Origin: Daucus carota subsp. sativus
Lineage: Eukaryota > Streptophyta > Magnoliopsida > Apiales > Apiaceae
NCBI RefSeq assembly: GCF_001625215.2
Contig: NC_030389.2
Span: 35,267,454 to 35,331,453, forward strand
Length of the DNA: 64,000 nucleotides
Reading direction: 5' to 3'
Position numbers and translations under genes: made by a program
Notes under the pieces: model-generated
Told to the model about the DNA's origin: nothing
What the model saw: the letters and a program-made list of their open reading frames with translations, nothing else
The model's database searches: none
In this document: positions 20,878 to 32,289 of the stretch, in pieces
Numbering within the stretch: the first letter of the stretch is position 1
How the letters are laid out: each line of letters starts with the position of its first letter

Positions 20878-23800
20878 CTATACCATAGATTGGATTTAGC
20901 AACCACTCAAAAGAAAATTTCTTCAAAATCATTGCAATTGATAAAATAAAATTAGTCTATTGCAATGCTGAAAAAATCGTTACAGTACAATCAAAATTTC
21001 GTTATAAAATTTGAAGATGTATAAAAAGAACCGTCTTTTGCAACGTTACTAGAGAGGCATTGCAGTAGATGATGTTTTTGGGGCCAAAATAATTGGCGGG
21101 CCAATGAAATATACGGGCGGGATAAATGAAATATTTTGCCCAGTTATTCAAAATAAAGAAAAAGGCAGTGTACTTCACCTCACAAACACTCGGTCGAATG
21201 AAGAGACAGAAGGCTCGAGAGAGAGAGAGGGGGAGGGGAAGAGAGAGAGAGAGAAGGGTCTTTTGAGAGAGAGAGAGAGAGACCGAGGAAGAAGGCGAGG
21301 AAGAAGGCGAGGGAGAAGAAAGACCAAACGGATGGAAGAAAGTAATCGATACAGAGGTATTATCTTCCTCCCTTAACAACTTAAAGTGTATAATGGTTTA
21401 GATGTGTGTTTAACTTGAGTTTGTATATGTTTTGATTGAGTTTTGTACATGTGTGTAATCGATTATTTGTTGTTAATCAGGTCAAATATTTGATAAATGA
21501 AGGGTTTATGTTCTTAATTAGGTTTTGGGTTTGTTTAATTATGAGTTGGTAATTTAGGGGTTTTGTGTGTTTGTTAATTTAGGTGTTTCATTTTGTTTGT
21601 TTGCAAAGAGAATAGGTCTCCTAGAGGATTTATCATCGGACTCCTTTTGATTTTTTGTAGTTTTGCAGGTTTTATTTGATATGAATACTGTTAATTGATT
21701 TTTTTGGTTGTGGGAATTAAACCCAATAATGGCACAACGTAATTGGAAAATATTCTTCTGTTCGCGGGAATTGAACCTAACCCAATACTGCAGCAGGAGT
21801 ATGGTGTGACACTAAGTTTGTTGTTTCTAGACCCAGGAACGGTAGATATCTGTTGTGACTAGTCCCAGGACAGGAAAAAATAAATGAAAGTTTTCTTTTA
21901 TAAAACTCTCTGAGGCTTCCTAGTAAAATATCTTTTCAAAATTTGTTGGATGCAGATGTTTATGCTTCCTGTATTGATACATGATTATGTTAGAAACCAT
22001 TGAAAATCTGACATGGTTCTGGAGCTAGACACAAGTGCCATTTTGATCATTTTTTGCTTGGCAAGTCTTCCCATTGTATAGTGACACTAATTCATGCGAC
22101 TTCCGTTTCAAATTTTCGTTGAATTTGACCAGGGAATGATATAGAATCATGCTATATTGTATATACAACCCCAATTATTCATAGTATGTAGGTGTTAAAA
22201 CTCCAGAATGCCACTTTAAGATCATGGGTGTTCTGTTATATGTTTGTATGGGGTTTATGTATAAAAAAACAGTAATATACCCAAGTAAAGGGTACTCTGA
22301 CTTTAATGTTTTGCAAGTATCACCAGACTACTAAGTTCACTATTTCCTCCGTATTCCTTTCCAGTTTTGTGATTATATATTTATGCAGTTTTGTTTTTGT
22401 TTGTAACGTGCAAGATCAGTATGATAATATTACTCAGGATCAATTTGATAATATTACTCTTAAAGAAGGCCCTGGGATATTATTCAAAGCCTTGGCAGTG
22501 TTTGCGTTTAGAGAGATTAATTGATCAAAGGTACATAAAAGTTAAAATCAATTAATTATTGTTTTTACAGAATCATGCTGTAAATTATCTAATATAGGTT
22601 ACTCTTAGATCGAAGTCGATCCCAAAGAAGGCGTCCGCTACGCGTTGTGGATGACACTAACAAGGGGAGTTCCAGGTGAGTGTTTTTCTCTGTTTAGGAT
22701 GAATTTCTACAATTGTATACAGAGCAAACATGATCATGGATCCATGGATACCTATCTATTTAATTGAATGAAAATAACATATACTAGTAATCTAAATTTC
22801 CTGATCTACCAATGTTGTGTATACTCATATTTTCTTTATTCATAATATGTGATTTTTTTCAGTGGTTTTCACTGGTTTATAGAGCAAATAACTTAGATAT
22901 TTAATCAACTAATGTTTTCCTAATTGCAAGCTCAAACTTCTGGCCAAGTTTAACAAAATTTTACATGTGGTTTTATATCTGAATTACATCTAGTTATATC
23001 TGAATTTTTCACTTTGCGATCTCTTAATTTTCAATTCTTTGCCAATCCTCTATCGACACAACTGCTATTTTTTACTTATTGCATTCCCACTTATCATGGT
23101 TCCTCTATATGTATAAGCTGCTGGGCCATCAGGTCAAGTGATTATTATAGCAAAAGAGTTGACAAGCAAGGAGAGTATGATTCAAAAAGATTTCTTGTTA
23201 GAACTACAGAATTTGGCTAGCTTGTACCCACAAATTAAAATTATCTTCATATTTATAACAGTTCGGCTTTAATATGCAAGGATCCCTAGTATATACCCAA
23301 ACTTTATGAAGTACTAATCCCATTTTCACAAAATGAGATAAGTTGTGCCTTTTTTAGATACGATAAAACTCCTCTGTCCTTACTTCCACTTTCATTGTGC
23401 ACAACCTGCATTGAAACGAGACAAATTATATCTGCCTGACACCCAAAAGCTGTATATACTTTATAACTGATATGATTTTTTTTGACAAGATATAGTACAA
23501 GTACCTTATCAATGATCCCATATTCAAGTGCTTCACTAGGACTAAAATACTTTGGACACCTAATGTCCTCTTCTATCTGCTCTCATGATTTTCCTATATG
23601 CTTTGTATAGAGATTTACCTTCTAGTTTAATAAAAAAAAAAAAGTTTAGATCAACAATAAAATCCACATCCTGTTTTTGCTGCTAGCTAGATAAACAGGA
23701 AAGCCTGAGCACAAACAACTAGCAAATCAATCCTCTACTGTGATTATGTTCTCAATCCTCTACTGTAAAACTTGCATACTTAACAAGATGAATGAGAAAT

Positions 23801-24940
23801 AAATCTTTCTATAGAATCATAACTCACATCTTACACTAATATTACCTGCTTGATCATTATTATTAACGAAGGTAGGGTCGGACAATAACCTTTATTGATA
23901 TGTTAATTTTGATATCTTTATTTGTCTATATATTATAATATAAAATTAAAATCAGTTAATTGATTATAATGGTGTTGTCCTCTAAAACAAGGTAGTTGAC
24001 ACTTTTATTTATTTGTTTTTCTTACTATTTTAAGGGATATATGACATGATTATATACTTATCGATGTACAGGATATCAACGGACTTGGAGATCTCTAAGA
24101 AAGCTTCTCATATGGAGGATAAAGTTAAAAAAACCGAAGACAATCCTCAGACATTTGGATGAGAAAGAATCTATCACTACATATTAATGTTGAAGAACTA
24201 TATGCTAGTGGTCAGAATTAAGATGAGTCGAATGCCGATAGCGATGCAGCTGATTATTCATGATCAGTAGTACTATGTTCTAGATTTTGCTCAATTAATT
24301 TTGATGTCCAAAATTTGATGTACTTAACCTATTTTGGTCTATTTCCATTAGTGTTCAACTCAGAATTGTTTTCTTGTTCAGTAAACATGGTATTGATCTT
24401 GGCTGTGGTTGCCTAGCAATGATCATACTTGTGATTGGTAACAGTCTTAGTATTGTTTTTGAGATTTGTTGGTGTTCAACATTTAATGGTGGATTAATAT
24501 ATTTTTGGAATGTTCATGTCAATTTTTTTTATTCATACTGTTGCAATATATGATTATAATGTTGCCTTAGAAGTTGCTTTTGCTATTGTAAATCATTAAA
24601 ATAACAATGCGTTAGGACCAAAATTTGTTGCAACAGGTGCTATATGGCAATGTTTAAATCAAAAAAAAGTGTTGCAAATTTTGTTGCAATAAAAGAACAA
24701 ACTAAAGCAATGATTTAAATAGCATTGCTATAGAGGAAAAGTTGTTGCAATATGTGGCTCTGGCAATGATTTAAATTGGTTGCAATACATATGTTAATTC
24801 ATTGCAAAAAGGGCCCTATGGCAACGGGGGCAAAGTTAACGGTCGATTTTTTGAAAATCATTGCAATAGCGTCTATTGCAATGATTTTTTATAATATAGC
24901 AACTATTTTCAGGGGTTGCTAAATGCAATCTATGGTATAG
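20878..24940. mobile_element. 4.06-kb terminal-inverted-repeat transposon with gene-like interior
   Basis: The ends are inverted repeats: CTATACCATAGATTG followed by one mismatch and ATTTAGCAACC, then subterminal copies of TTGCAAT. Comparison with the paralog around 1665-1680 shows that it interrupts a continuous sequence (…gactccacaa / agacttacc…). The flanks are compatible with a TA or TATA duplication, so the superfamily is unresolved. The interior looks like a captured plant gene: a GA-rich leader (about 21210-21300), a possible short exon at 21331, exon-like segments bounded by AG and GT near 22599-22674, and another near 24071-24162. No transposase is recognisable, so it is probably non-autonomous. 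Confidence 0.7.
21210..21300. repeat. GA-rich microsatellite inside the 4-kb element
   Basis: Runs of (GA)n and GGAAGA on the plus strand, like the 5' leader of many plant genes. Confidence 0.7.
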
Positions 24941-25295
24941 AGACTTACCAATGACTTCTCGGTTATATGATATCTTGCTCGATCTCTTTATAGAAGATTG
25001 AGGGTTCAAGAATGCTTGAGTGCAAATAATTAGTAACAAAATAAACACATGGACTTGTCCGGTAACAAAAAGCTAGATTAATTATTTAGTATGATATAAG
25101 TGTCATATATTTGTTTTTTTTTTGACACAAGTGTCATATTTGTTTATTTCCTTGTAAACTAAAGAAATGTCATCCCTTTAATAATTCTTTATGTTTCTAA
25201 TTCTAATAAGTTCTGATGTGCAATAATAGGAAAATGGTTTATAGTAAACTTCACACTTCTATTTCTAAAAAGTTCTCATATGCCTTGACATCTAC
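24941..25295. other. Intergenic flank, continuation of 20521-20877
   Basis: No gene seen. Paralogous to about 1675-2035. Confidence 0.5.
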
Positions 25296-25592
25296 GTTGT
25301 GTTTGGTTGGGGTGAATGATTCCGGAAGGAATTGAATGAAAAATGAACTATCTTATGGACAATTTTTAAGAAATTTCATTCATTCCTCCATTCCATTCCT
25401 TAGATCATGGGTTAGATATCACACCTTCAATTTTAGATGGAATGCTCCATTCTCTCCTATCATCAATTTTTTCTCAAATCTCATCATAGCAATTTTGCGC
25501 TCTCTCAAATTTTTTTCAAAACTCTCTTCTTATCTCTATTAGTTTCAAGTATTTTTACTAATTCCATTCCATTCTCCCCAACCAAACACAAC
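25296..25592. mobile_element. PIF/Harbinger-like MITE
   Basis: 297 bp with perfect 17-bp terminal inverted repeats, GTTGTGTTTGGTTGGGG. It is absent from the paralogous site near 2030-2040, which confirms insertion. Interior is A+T rich and non-coding. Confidence 0.75.
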
Positions 25593-25987
25593 ATTAAATG
25601 TTTCAAAAGATATAATTAAGACAAAAATCCAATGTCATCTTATTTTTTAAATTTCTGTTTAATTTGATTACCGCAAAAGAAAGATGGAAGGAAAGATAAA
25701 AAATTGGCTTGTCAAAAAGGAGAGAATCCAAGAACCATGATCAATTATTAAATCGATACACTAGCCGATAAATAAATAAATAAATAAGATTCCAAGAACC
25801 AGCAATTCTCTTATCAAAATGACAAAAAATCTGAATTGTGATTCCACTGTAGTATGATATTAAAAAAATAAATAACCAAAACTTTAACTTCTCGGACATT
25901 CTTGCTCTCTTCATAACAGTGGCATTAGTTAACAAACTTAACAAGGACTCTAGCAGTAACAAAGACTCTAGACTCTAGTAGTCTATT

Positions 25988-27023
25988 ATGGAGCCAAGAT
26001 CAGCTCATTCCTTTTCTCGAGTCTATTATGACTCTAGTTGCAATTCTTCGGATAGGAGCACTAGGATTTTCGCAACTCATATTCCAGTTCTTAATCTCCC
26101 AAAATCCATAGCAGACACCTCTAGATCATCAAACTGCAAAGTAGTTTACTTGGGCACCAGATCTATGACACCAGAATCAGAGTTCTGGGGCTGGTCTTAT
26201 TATCACACGCTGTTAGATTTTTCATTAGATATGGGGAAAGGAGATTGAAATAGTATCGCATGACTTGAATTAATCATTTACTATCTCTACTCTCCAAAAT
26301 CAAACCATTGATGAAGAATTCACCCAAGTAATAATGTCATGTGATCATTATTTGCAATCTTTTTCGGTTTGAGCCAAAAAGAGAAACGGAATCCAAGAAG
26401 TTGCATTATACACAATACATTATGGTCCATTCTACTTCTAGTCCTCTACAAGTCAATCAACCGTGAATCCACCCCCCGGTAAATCCTTATCATCCTTTGC
26501 TGAATGAAACTGCACATCAGTTCATTCCTTTTCTCAGACGACTTTAGCCCTCAGAATATGACTCGGGTTGCAACTCATCGCACAGCAGCACTGAATGTTT
26601 GCAACTCATATTCAGTACTTAGCCTACCAATATTCATAATGGACAACTCTAGCTTGTAAAACTCCAAAATAGTTTACTTGTGCTGGGACATTAAAGACAA
26701 CTTTGTTTTGCTCTTTCACTTTGACAACAAGGCCAATTGGCGACTCTCCCCCATTTTGTTAGAAGAGGCCTCGTTTTAACTGAGGCGTCTTGCACAATTT
26801 CTTTCGAAACCATCCTCCCAAGCAGAATAAAATTCATGTTTTATTGACCAAATCATTAGTTCGTGCAGTTTTGCACAAAACATTCCGAGCATGGTTTTAG
26901 CAATGGTGCATTTTTCAAGAATGGTGTGTTCGGAGAATGGAAAAATTGCTTAACTGCAGATATGGCTTCTAGGTTGGATCAGATTACCGAGGAAAATTTT
27001 CGTGGTACAGGGTTATATCTCTG
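25988..27023 (+). pseudogene. Decayed sulfotransferase remnants (SOT-6)
   Basis: Paralog of SOT-2. 25988-26248 gives MEPRSAHSFSRVYYDSSCNSSDRSTRIFATHIPVLNLPKSI...SSNCKVVYLG with the same large internal deletion, and the frame stays open to a TGA at 26246-26248. From about 26460 a second remnant runs through HPF.NETAHQFIPF-like sequence to the C-terminal FKNGVFGEWKNCLTADMASRLDQITEENFRGTGLYL and TGA at 27021-27023, with several stops between. It keeps the stretch 26735-26905 that SOT-2 has lost, so it is the fuller relic. Confidence 0.75.
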
Positions 27024-27432
27024 ATAATCATCAGTATGCTTATCAATAAATTAATAATTTCAAGTGTTTCTTCCATCTTTTTATTCAGAATAATTGTTTT
27101 CTGTTTGTGTCTGTGTTTTTTGTTTGTTTATCTGAAACTATATTTGAATCAATGTAACACAGCCTTCCCTTGATCAAACCATATATTGAAATAGCGATTT
27201 ATGGACTGATCATATATATTAGTCATGATATATAAGTGTCATGTTTGTTTGATGGGATTATAATCCTCGTCTTATTACCTTATTTATCTTGAATGTACGG
27301 AATTATTGTCCCATTCATTCATATACTATTCATTGTTTCATTTCATTTCCATGGAATTATAATAGCTTGTAATTCCCAGAAATAAATAAAGAAAGTGCTT
27401 ATGATATTACATTCCAAAGCAGAGCATCTCTG

Positions 27433-27653
27433 TTTTCTGGCCGTTGGATAAATATCTGGCGGCCAGGATTATAACATTCTTTCTAAAATGTTCAGAGCTT
27501 TTTAAGCGTCGGATGACCCGTCCAACGCTTTTTAACCGCTGGACGTGGTGATTTTCCCCGTCCAGCAGTTAAAAAGTGCTGGATGTATTAAAGAGGTGTT
27601 ATAATCCTAGCTGCTGGATGAGGCCACTGGATATTTATCCAACGGCCAGAAAA
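27433..27653. repeat. Foldback (MITE-like) element, copy 3
   Basis: Same ~220-bp foldback as at 19679-19899, about 460 bp upstream of the SOT-7 start. Confidence 0.7.
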
Positions 27654-28115
27654 TCATGTGCAAGTTAACAGGTCCAGGACCCCTCTGTTCCCCATATAGC
27701 ATTCAAATCAATACCAAGATAATAAAGAATCTGGTACTTTACGTTGTTTGTGGCTCATACTACATCTTTGCCAACAGCTGTTTTTGTCTCGTTAGGTTAT
27801 TGATTGCCTTGGCATTAATTATTTCACCTACAAGTCCGATGAAAGACATTTCAGGCACGAGTTTTTTTTTTTTGAGAGGGCATTGCATGCAAATTTGGTT
27901 GTCTATCAATGCTGAATTTATATTATTGTCAGGAGAGGCTTAATATAAATTCAGCACTTCCATTCCTAACTGGATTATTAGAAATTAGAAGATAAAACAA
28001 AAGCTTAAATTGATAGTTTTCTGCAAATTTAAGAATATATATATCAGTAGTGGGGAAATCAGTTTCTGTACTCTGTAATATTATTTACTACTGTTTGTTT
28101 CTCTGCGCACAACAT
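27654..28115 (+). promoter_or_regulatory. SOT-7 upstream region
   Basis: Non-coding, paralogous to the upstream regions of SOT-3 and SOT-5. A run of AT at 28035-28044 about 75 bp before the ATG is a candidate TATA region. Confidence 0.4.
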
Positions 28116-29144
28116 ATGATGGAGCCAAGACCAGCACCACCTCTTCAGGACGTTGACAACCAAGAACTTAAGAAGTTGCTTTCATCTTTGCCAAAAGAGA
28201 GAGGTATTATATCATCCGACACATATCAGTACCAAGGATTCTGGTACCCTCCTCACGCTCTGCAGGGAATCATCAATTGTCAAGAAGAATTTCAACCCCG
28301 TGAAAATGATATCTTCCTTGTTACACCCCCAAAATCCGGCACCACCTGGCTTAAAGCCATCCTTTATGCATTGGTGAACCGCGAAGCCCACCCTCCTCAG
28401 GATCCTCACCATCCTCTACTTAGTAAAACTCCCCATCAGCTTGTTCCTTTTCTCGAACTTCTCCATCCCTCTGAGTACGTCTCCGTTTGCAACTCCTCAG
28501 ACAGTAGCACTAGGATCTTGGCAACTCATGTTCCATTAGGTACCCTCCCAAAAGCCATAACCGGTGACTCTAGCTCTTTAAACTGCAAAATAGTCTACCT
28601 CTGCAGGGACACTAAAGACAATTTTGTTTCACTCTTTCACTTTGGCAACGATAGAATGAAAACCTCTCCCATCTCTTTGGAAGACGCCTTCGATTTGTAC
28701 TGTAAGGGAATCAGTCCAGGTGGACCGATTTGGGATCAAATCTTGGGATATTGGAAAGAGAGCCAGAAAAACCCACATAAGGTGCTCTTTATGAGGTACG
28801 AAGAGATGAAAGATGAGCCTTATTTACAGCTGAGGCGTCTAGCAAATTTTCTTGGGATCCCATTTTTCCCGGAGGAAGAAAATTCAGGTTTGGTTGATCA
28901 AATCATAAGTATATGTAGTTTTGAGAGCATGACCAAGGTGGATGTTAATAAGACGGGAACCTTTGTGGATGGATCTAACAATAGTTCATTTTTCCGGAAA
29001 GGTGTGGTCGGAGATTGGAAAAATTGTTTAACTGCTGATATGGCTTCTAGGTTGGATCAGATTACAGAAGAAAAATTCCGTGGTTCCGGTTTGTCTCTCT
29101 CTAATATATCATCACCATGTTCGCCGTCTCCCTGTAAACCCTAA
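28116..29144 (+). CDS. Cytosolic sulfotransferase, open frame with altered C-terminus (SOT-7)
   Basis: 342 residues from MMEPRPAPP (ATG at 28116; a second ATG follows at 28119). All key parts are present: PAPS P-loop PKSGTTWLK (72-80), catalytic His in ATHVP (138), the 3'-phosphate-binding Arg and Ser in YLCRDTKDNFVS (164 and 172) and RKGVVGDWKN (294-303). It should be a cytosolic PAPS-dependent enzyme. The closest remembered class is the plant flavonol/hydroxyjasmonate SOT group, but the substrate cannot be told. The C-terminus is odd: a CT-repeat near 29095 has two extra bases relative to SOT-1 and SOT-9, so the usual stop after GLSL is missed and about 13 residues are added, the last few encoded by an inserted retroposon. 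No intron is needed. Confidence 0.9.
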   Translation: MMEPRPAPPLQDVDNQELKKLLSSLPKERGIISSDTYQYQGFWYPPHALQGIINCQEEFQPRENDIFLVTPPKSGTTWLKAILYALVNREAHPPQDPHHPLLSKTPHQLVPFLELLHPSEYVSVCNSSDSSTRILATHVPLGTLPKAITGDSSSLNCKIVYLCRDTKDNFVSLFHFGNDRMKTSPISLEDAFDLYCKGISPGGPIWDQILGYWKESQKNPHKVLFMRYEEMKDEPYLQLRRLANFLGIPFFPEEENSGLVDQIISICSFESMTKVDVNKTGTFVDGSNNSSFFRKGVVGDWKNCLTADMASRLDQITEEKFRGSGLSLSNISSPCSPSPCKP

Positions 29145-29880
29145 TGAGAGTCGACCGTCTATTTCTCTCATTTTTCTTCTCACCCGCTGCCTCCCCTCCG
29201 CCTCTACCTTCATACACTCGATCTAAATAAAGAGATCTTATTCTCCTCTCTCTTGTTTTTCTTGTTTTTCTTGTTTTTCCTTTCATATATTCAATAATCT
29301 TCATCTTTTGGGTGAGATTTTTGATTCTTGCATCCATCTTTGTGGGTGTTTTATGTCCTTCTTTTCGGAGTGGTTTGTGTCTCTCCTTTTGGAGTGGTTG
29401 GTGTGTTTTAATATGTTTTGGTGTGTTCAGTTTTGTTATTTTGGTCCGTTGATAATGATTCAATTGGTGTATCGGGAGATTTGAGAAGCCAGCTTTGAAT
29501 CTGAAACGGTAGTGATAATCGCAAAAACTCACCTTGCACAACGAAAGATTGTTCAATCTATCAGGACATCTGTATCTCCTGCCTCAGTTGGCGTAACTGA
29601 CGGGCATGAACACGGGACTATCACCTGTTTTTTATGTGCGCAGGTCAATTGTGATGCTACTATTTTCAAGATTGTTGCTGTCTACTGGATTGTTCTGGAA
29701 ACCATTGTAATCATTTTTATTGTCAAGAATATTTATATTCTGTTTGTTAAGCGATCTAAAAATAGAATGACTAGTTATTTAACTCATTTTATTTCCCAAT
29801 CAGGTTGTATTATCAGTTTGGGGAACTGTCCTGACTGTGTTTGAGAGTTTTAATGAATGCATTTTGTTAAAAAAAAATAA
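29123..29880 (+). mobile_element. Poly(A)-tailed retroposon with 12-bp target duplication
   Basis: Host sequence is interrupted here: atcaccatgttc occurs at 29111-29122 and again at 29881-29892 as a perfect 12-bp target duplication. The insert begins GCCGTCTCCCTG and ends in an A-rich tail (29867-29880) preceded by 'tttaatgaatgcattttgtt', a typical plant LINE-type 3' end. It is only 758 bp with no reverse transcriptase, so it is a non-autonomous or internally deleted LINE, or a processed transcript copied by LINE machinery. Its first bases supply the last codons and stop of SOT-7. Confidence 0.8.
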
Positions 29881-29892
29881 ATCACCATGTTC

Positions 29893-30586
29893 TGTGATTT
29901 CAACTGGTCTTTGTTTCCATGTTTCATGTTGTTCAGTAGTACTGTGTGTGAGACTCTGAGTTCTATCCATGTGTAATGTTGTTCATGTTTTATCTTTCAA
30001 ATCTCATGACTATGTTGAGAAAAAGAGTATTAATAGTCTACCCTTTCCATAGAGAAAAATGACTCATATATCACAATTTCCACAAGCAATGTTCAAAATA
30101 TCAGAGTTAGGGAATCATTTATTAAAGGCCGAATAATCTAGCGTTTTTATTTTTGGAATGAAATGCTACATCGTGTTGGGTTTAGTTCTAAAAAGCCTAC
30201 AAAATGTAACACGATTTGGCGTTTTAGTATGAAACGCTACATGAAATAGCGTTTAGGATTTCAAAATGATAGACGATCTGGCGCTAAGAAGTGAAAGATG
30301 GATGAACGCTGCAAAATCTATCGTTTTGGATTGCAAAGTGATATTTGGCTCATCTTTCTCCGGTAGTGATATTTAGGACCTCATTTAATTTCTGAAAAAA
30401 ATTGATAGATTGGGCCAACACCTCTTTCCATACCCAAGAGTCCGGCACCCTGTACTAATCTTGTCTGGTATAATAACAATACCAGAAAATCTCTAAATAT
30501 ATAACTGAGATCAGTGCAGACAGAAACAATTTTTGCAAGATAACATTCCCGGTATATTTACGGGTGTAGGCCCTGACAGTCACATT
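29893..30586. other. SOT 3' flank
   Basis: No gene seen. Paralogous to 330-950 and 32320-33000. Contains the repeated block with 'gaaacgctacatgaaatagcg' motifs around 30130-30300, also seen at 32575-32740 and 56905-57070. Confidence 0.5.
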
Positions 30587-30981
30587 AACCAAGACTTGAG
30601 AACTTGCTTTCATCTTTGCCGAAAGAGAGAGGTATTGTATCATCCTACACATATCAGTTTCAAGGATTCTGGTACCCTCCTTACGCTTTGCAGGGAATTA
30701 TCAATTGTCAAGAAGAATTTCAACCCCGTGAAAATGATATCTTCCTTGTTACATCCCTAAAATCCGGCACCACCTGGCTTAAAGCCATCATTTATGCATT
30801 GGTCAACCGCGACGCCCACCCTCCTCAGGATCCTCACGATCCTCTGCTTAGTAAAACTCCCCATCAGCTTGTTCCTTTTCTCGAATTTCTTCATCCCTCT
30901 GAGTATGACTCCCTTTGCAACTCCTCAGACAGCAGCAGTAGGATCTTTGCAACTCATATTTCATTAGGTACCCTCCCATAA
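30587..30981 (+). pseudogene. SOT fragment lacking both ends (SOT-8)
   Basis: Begins at the NQ(E)LENLLSSLPKERG region with a 1-bp loss and no start codon. It is then open through DIFLVTSLKSGTTWLKA (the P-loop proline is Leu), SEYDSLCNSSDSSSRIFATHISLGTLP, and ends at TAA 30979-30981. At that point the sequence switches directly into a SOT upstream region (…ctcccataaagactctg…). A head of one gene thus joins the promoter of the next, SOT-9, a classic product of unequal crossing-over. The C-terminal half is missing. Confidence 0.85.
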
Positions 30982-31338
30982 AGACTCTGTTACTTTACGT
31001 TTTCTGCGGTTCATACTTCATCTCTGTTGTTTGTGGTTCATACTTCATCTCTGTCAACATCTGTTTTTGTCTTGTTAGGTTATTGGTTGCTTTGGCATTG
31101 ATTATTTCACCTACAAGTCTGATGAAAGACATTTCAGGCACATTATATATTAGCTTAAAATGATAGTTTTCTGCAATATTGAGAAACACTTGATATATAT
31201 TAGTAGTGAGGAAATCAGTTTCTGTACTCTGTAATTTAGCTGCCTCCTGTCGATGTAGGCAAGTTGCCGAACCTCGTTAATCTAGTTTACTGTTTCTGAT
31301 ATATTATTTACTGCTGTTTGTTTCTCTGCGCACCACAT
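30982..31338 (+). promoter_or_regulatory. SOT-9 upstream region
   Basis: About 350 bp, related to the proximal parts of the SOT-3 and SOT-7 upstream regions but without the foldback element. It contains a local duplication (tttgtggttcatacttcatc). Confidence 0.4.
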
Positions 31339-32289
31339 ATGATGGAGCCAAGACCAGCACCGCCTCTTCAGGACGTCGACAACCAAGAACTTGAGAACTT
31401 GCTTTCATCTTTGCCGAAAGAGAGAGGTATTATCCCATCATACTCATATCAATACCAAGAATTCTGGTTTTCTGCTTTAACTTTGCAGGGAATTATCAAT
31501 TGTCAAAAAGAATTTCAACCCCGTGAAAATGATATCTTCCTTGTTACATCCCCAAAATCCGGCACCACCTGGCTTAAAGCCATCATTTATGCATTGGTCA
31601 ACCGCGAAGCCCACCCTCCTCAGGATCGTCACCATCCTTTGCTTAGTAAAACTCCCCATCAGCTTGTTCCTTTCCTCGAATTTCTTCATCCCTCTGAGTA
31701 TGTGTCTGTTTGCAACTCCTCAGACAGTAGCAGTAGGATCTTTGCAACTCATATTTCATTAGGTACCCTCCCAAAAGCCATAACCGGCAGGGACATCAAA
31801 GACACCTTTGTTTCAATCTTCCACTTTGGCAACAAGAATAGTATGAGAACCTCTCCCATTTCTTTGGAAGACGCCTTTGATTTTTACTGTAAGGGAATCA
31901 GTTCAGCTGGTCCGATTTGGGATCAAATCTTGGGATATTGGAAAGAGAGCCAGAAAAACCCAAATAAGGTGCTCTTTATGAGGTACGAAGAGATGAAAGA
32001 TGAGCCTTATTTACAGCTGAGGCGTCTAGCAAATTTTCTTGGGATCCCATTTTCCCCGGAGGAAGAAAATTCAGGTTTGATTGATCAAATCATAAGTATA
32101 TGTAGTTTTAAGAGCATGACCAAGGTGGATGTTAATAAGACGGGAACCGTTGTGGATGGATTTAACAATAGTTCATTTTTACGGAAAGGTGTAGTCGGAG
32201 ATTGGAAAAATTGTTTAACTGCTGATATGGCTTCTAGGTTGGATCAGATTACAGAGGAAAAATTCCGTGGTTCCGGTTTGTCTCTCTAA
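31339..32289 (+). CDS. Cytosolic sulfotransferase with 13-residue internal deletion (SOT-9)
   Basis: 316 residues from MMEPRPAPP, ending at the ancestral TAA after FRGSGLSL. It has the P-loop PKSGTTWLK and an ATHIS segment where siblings have ATHVP (the catalytic His is kept), and ends with RKGVVGDWKN. However, 39 bp are missing in frame after KAITG: the residues corresponding to about 151-163 of SOT-7, including the strand KIVYLC, are gone, so RDIKDTFVS follows directly. The conserved Arg and Ser of that PAPS region remain, but the beta strand that positions them is lost. The reading frame is clean, so either selection tolerates the loss or the copy is newly dead. I favour an inactive or altered enzyme. 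Confidence 0.8.
   Translation: MMEPRPAPPLQDVDNQELENLLSSLPKERGIIPSYSYQYQEFWFSALTLQGIINCQKEFQPRENDIFLVTSPKSGTTWLKAIIYALVNREAHPPQDRHHPLLSKTPHQLVPFLEFLHPSEYVSVCNSSDSSSRIFATHISLGTLPKAITGRDIKDTFVSIFHFGNKNSMRTSPISLEDAFDFYCKGISSAGPIWDQILGYWKESQKNPNKVLFMRYEEMKDEPYLQLRRLANFLGIPFSPEEENSGLIDQIISICSFKSMTKVDVNKTGTVVDGFNNSSFLRKGVVGDWKNCLTADMASRLDQITEEKFRGSGLSL

Noticed and set aside
21002..21379. 125-codon Ser/Leu-rich minus frame and its plus-strand Arg/Glu partner
   Set aside because: Both are translations of a GA/CT microsatellite; not credible proteins.
29101..29556. 151-codon minus-strand frame
   Set aside because: Lies across the retroposon insertion boundary and has no recognisable domain; low-complexity Lys/Thr-rich.
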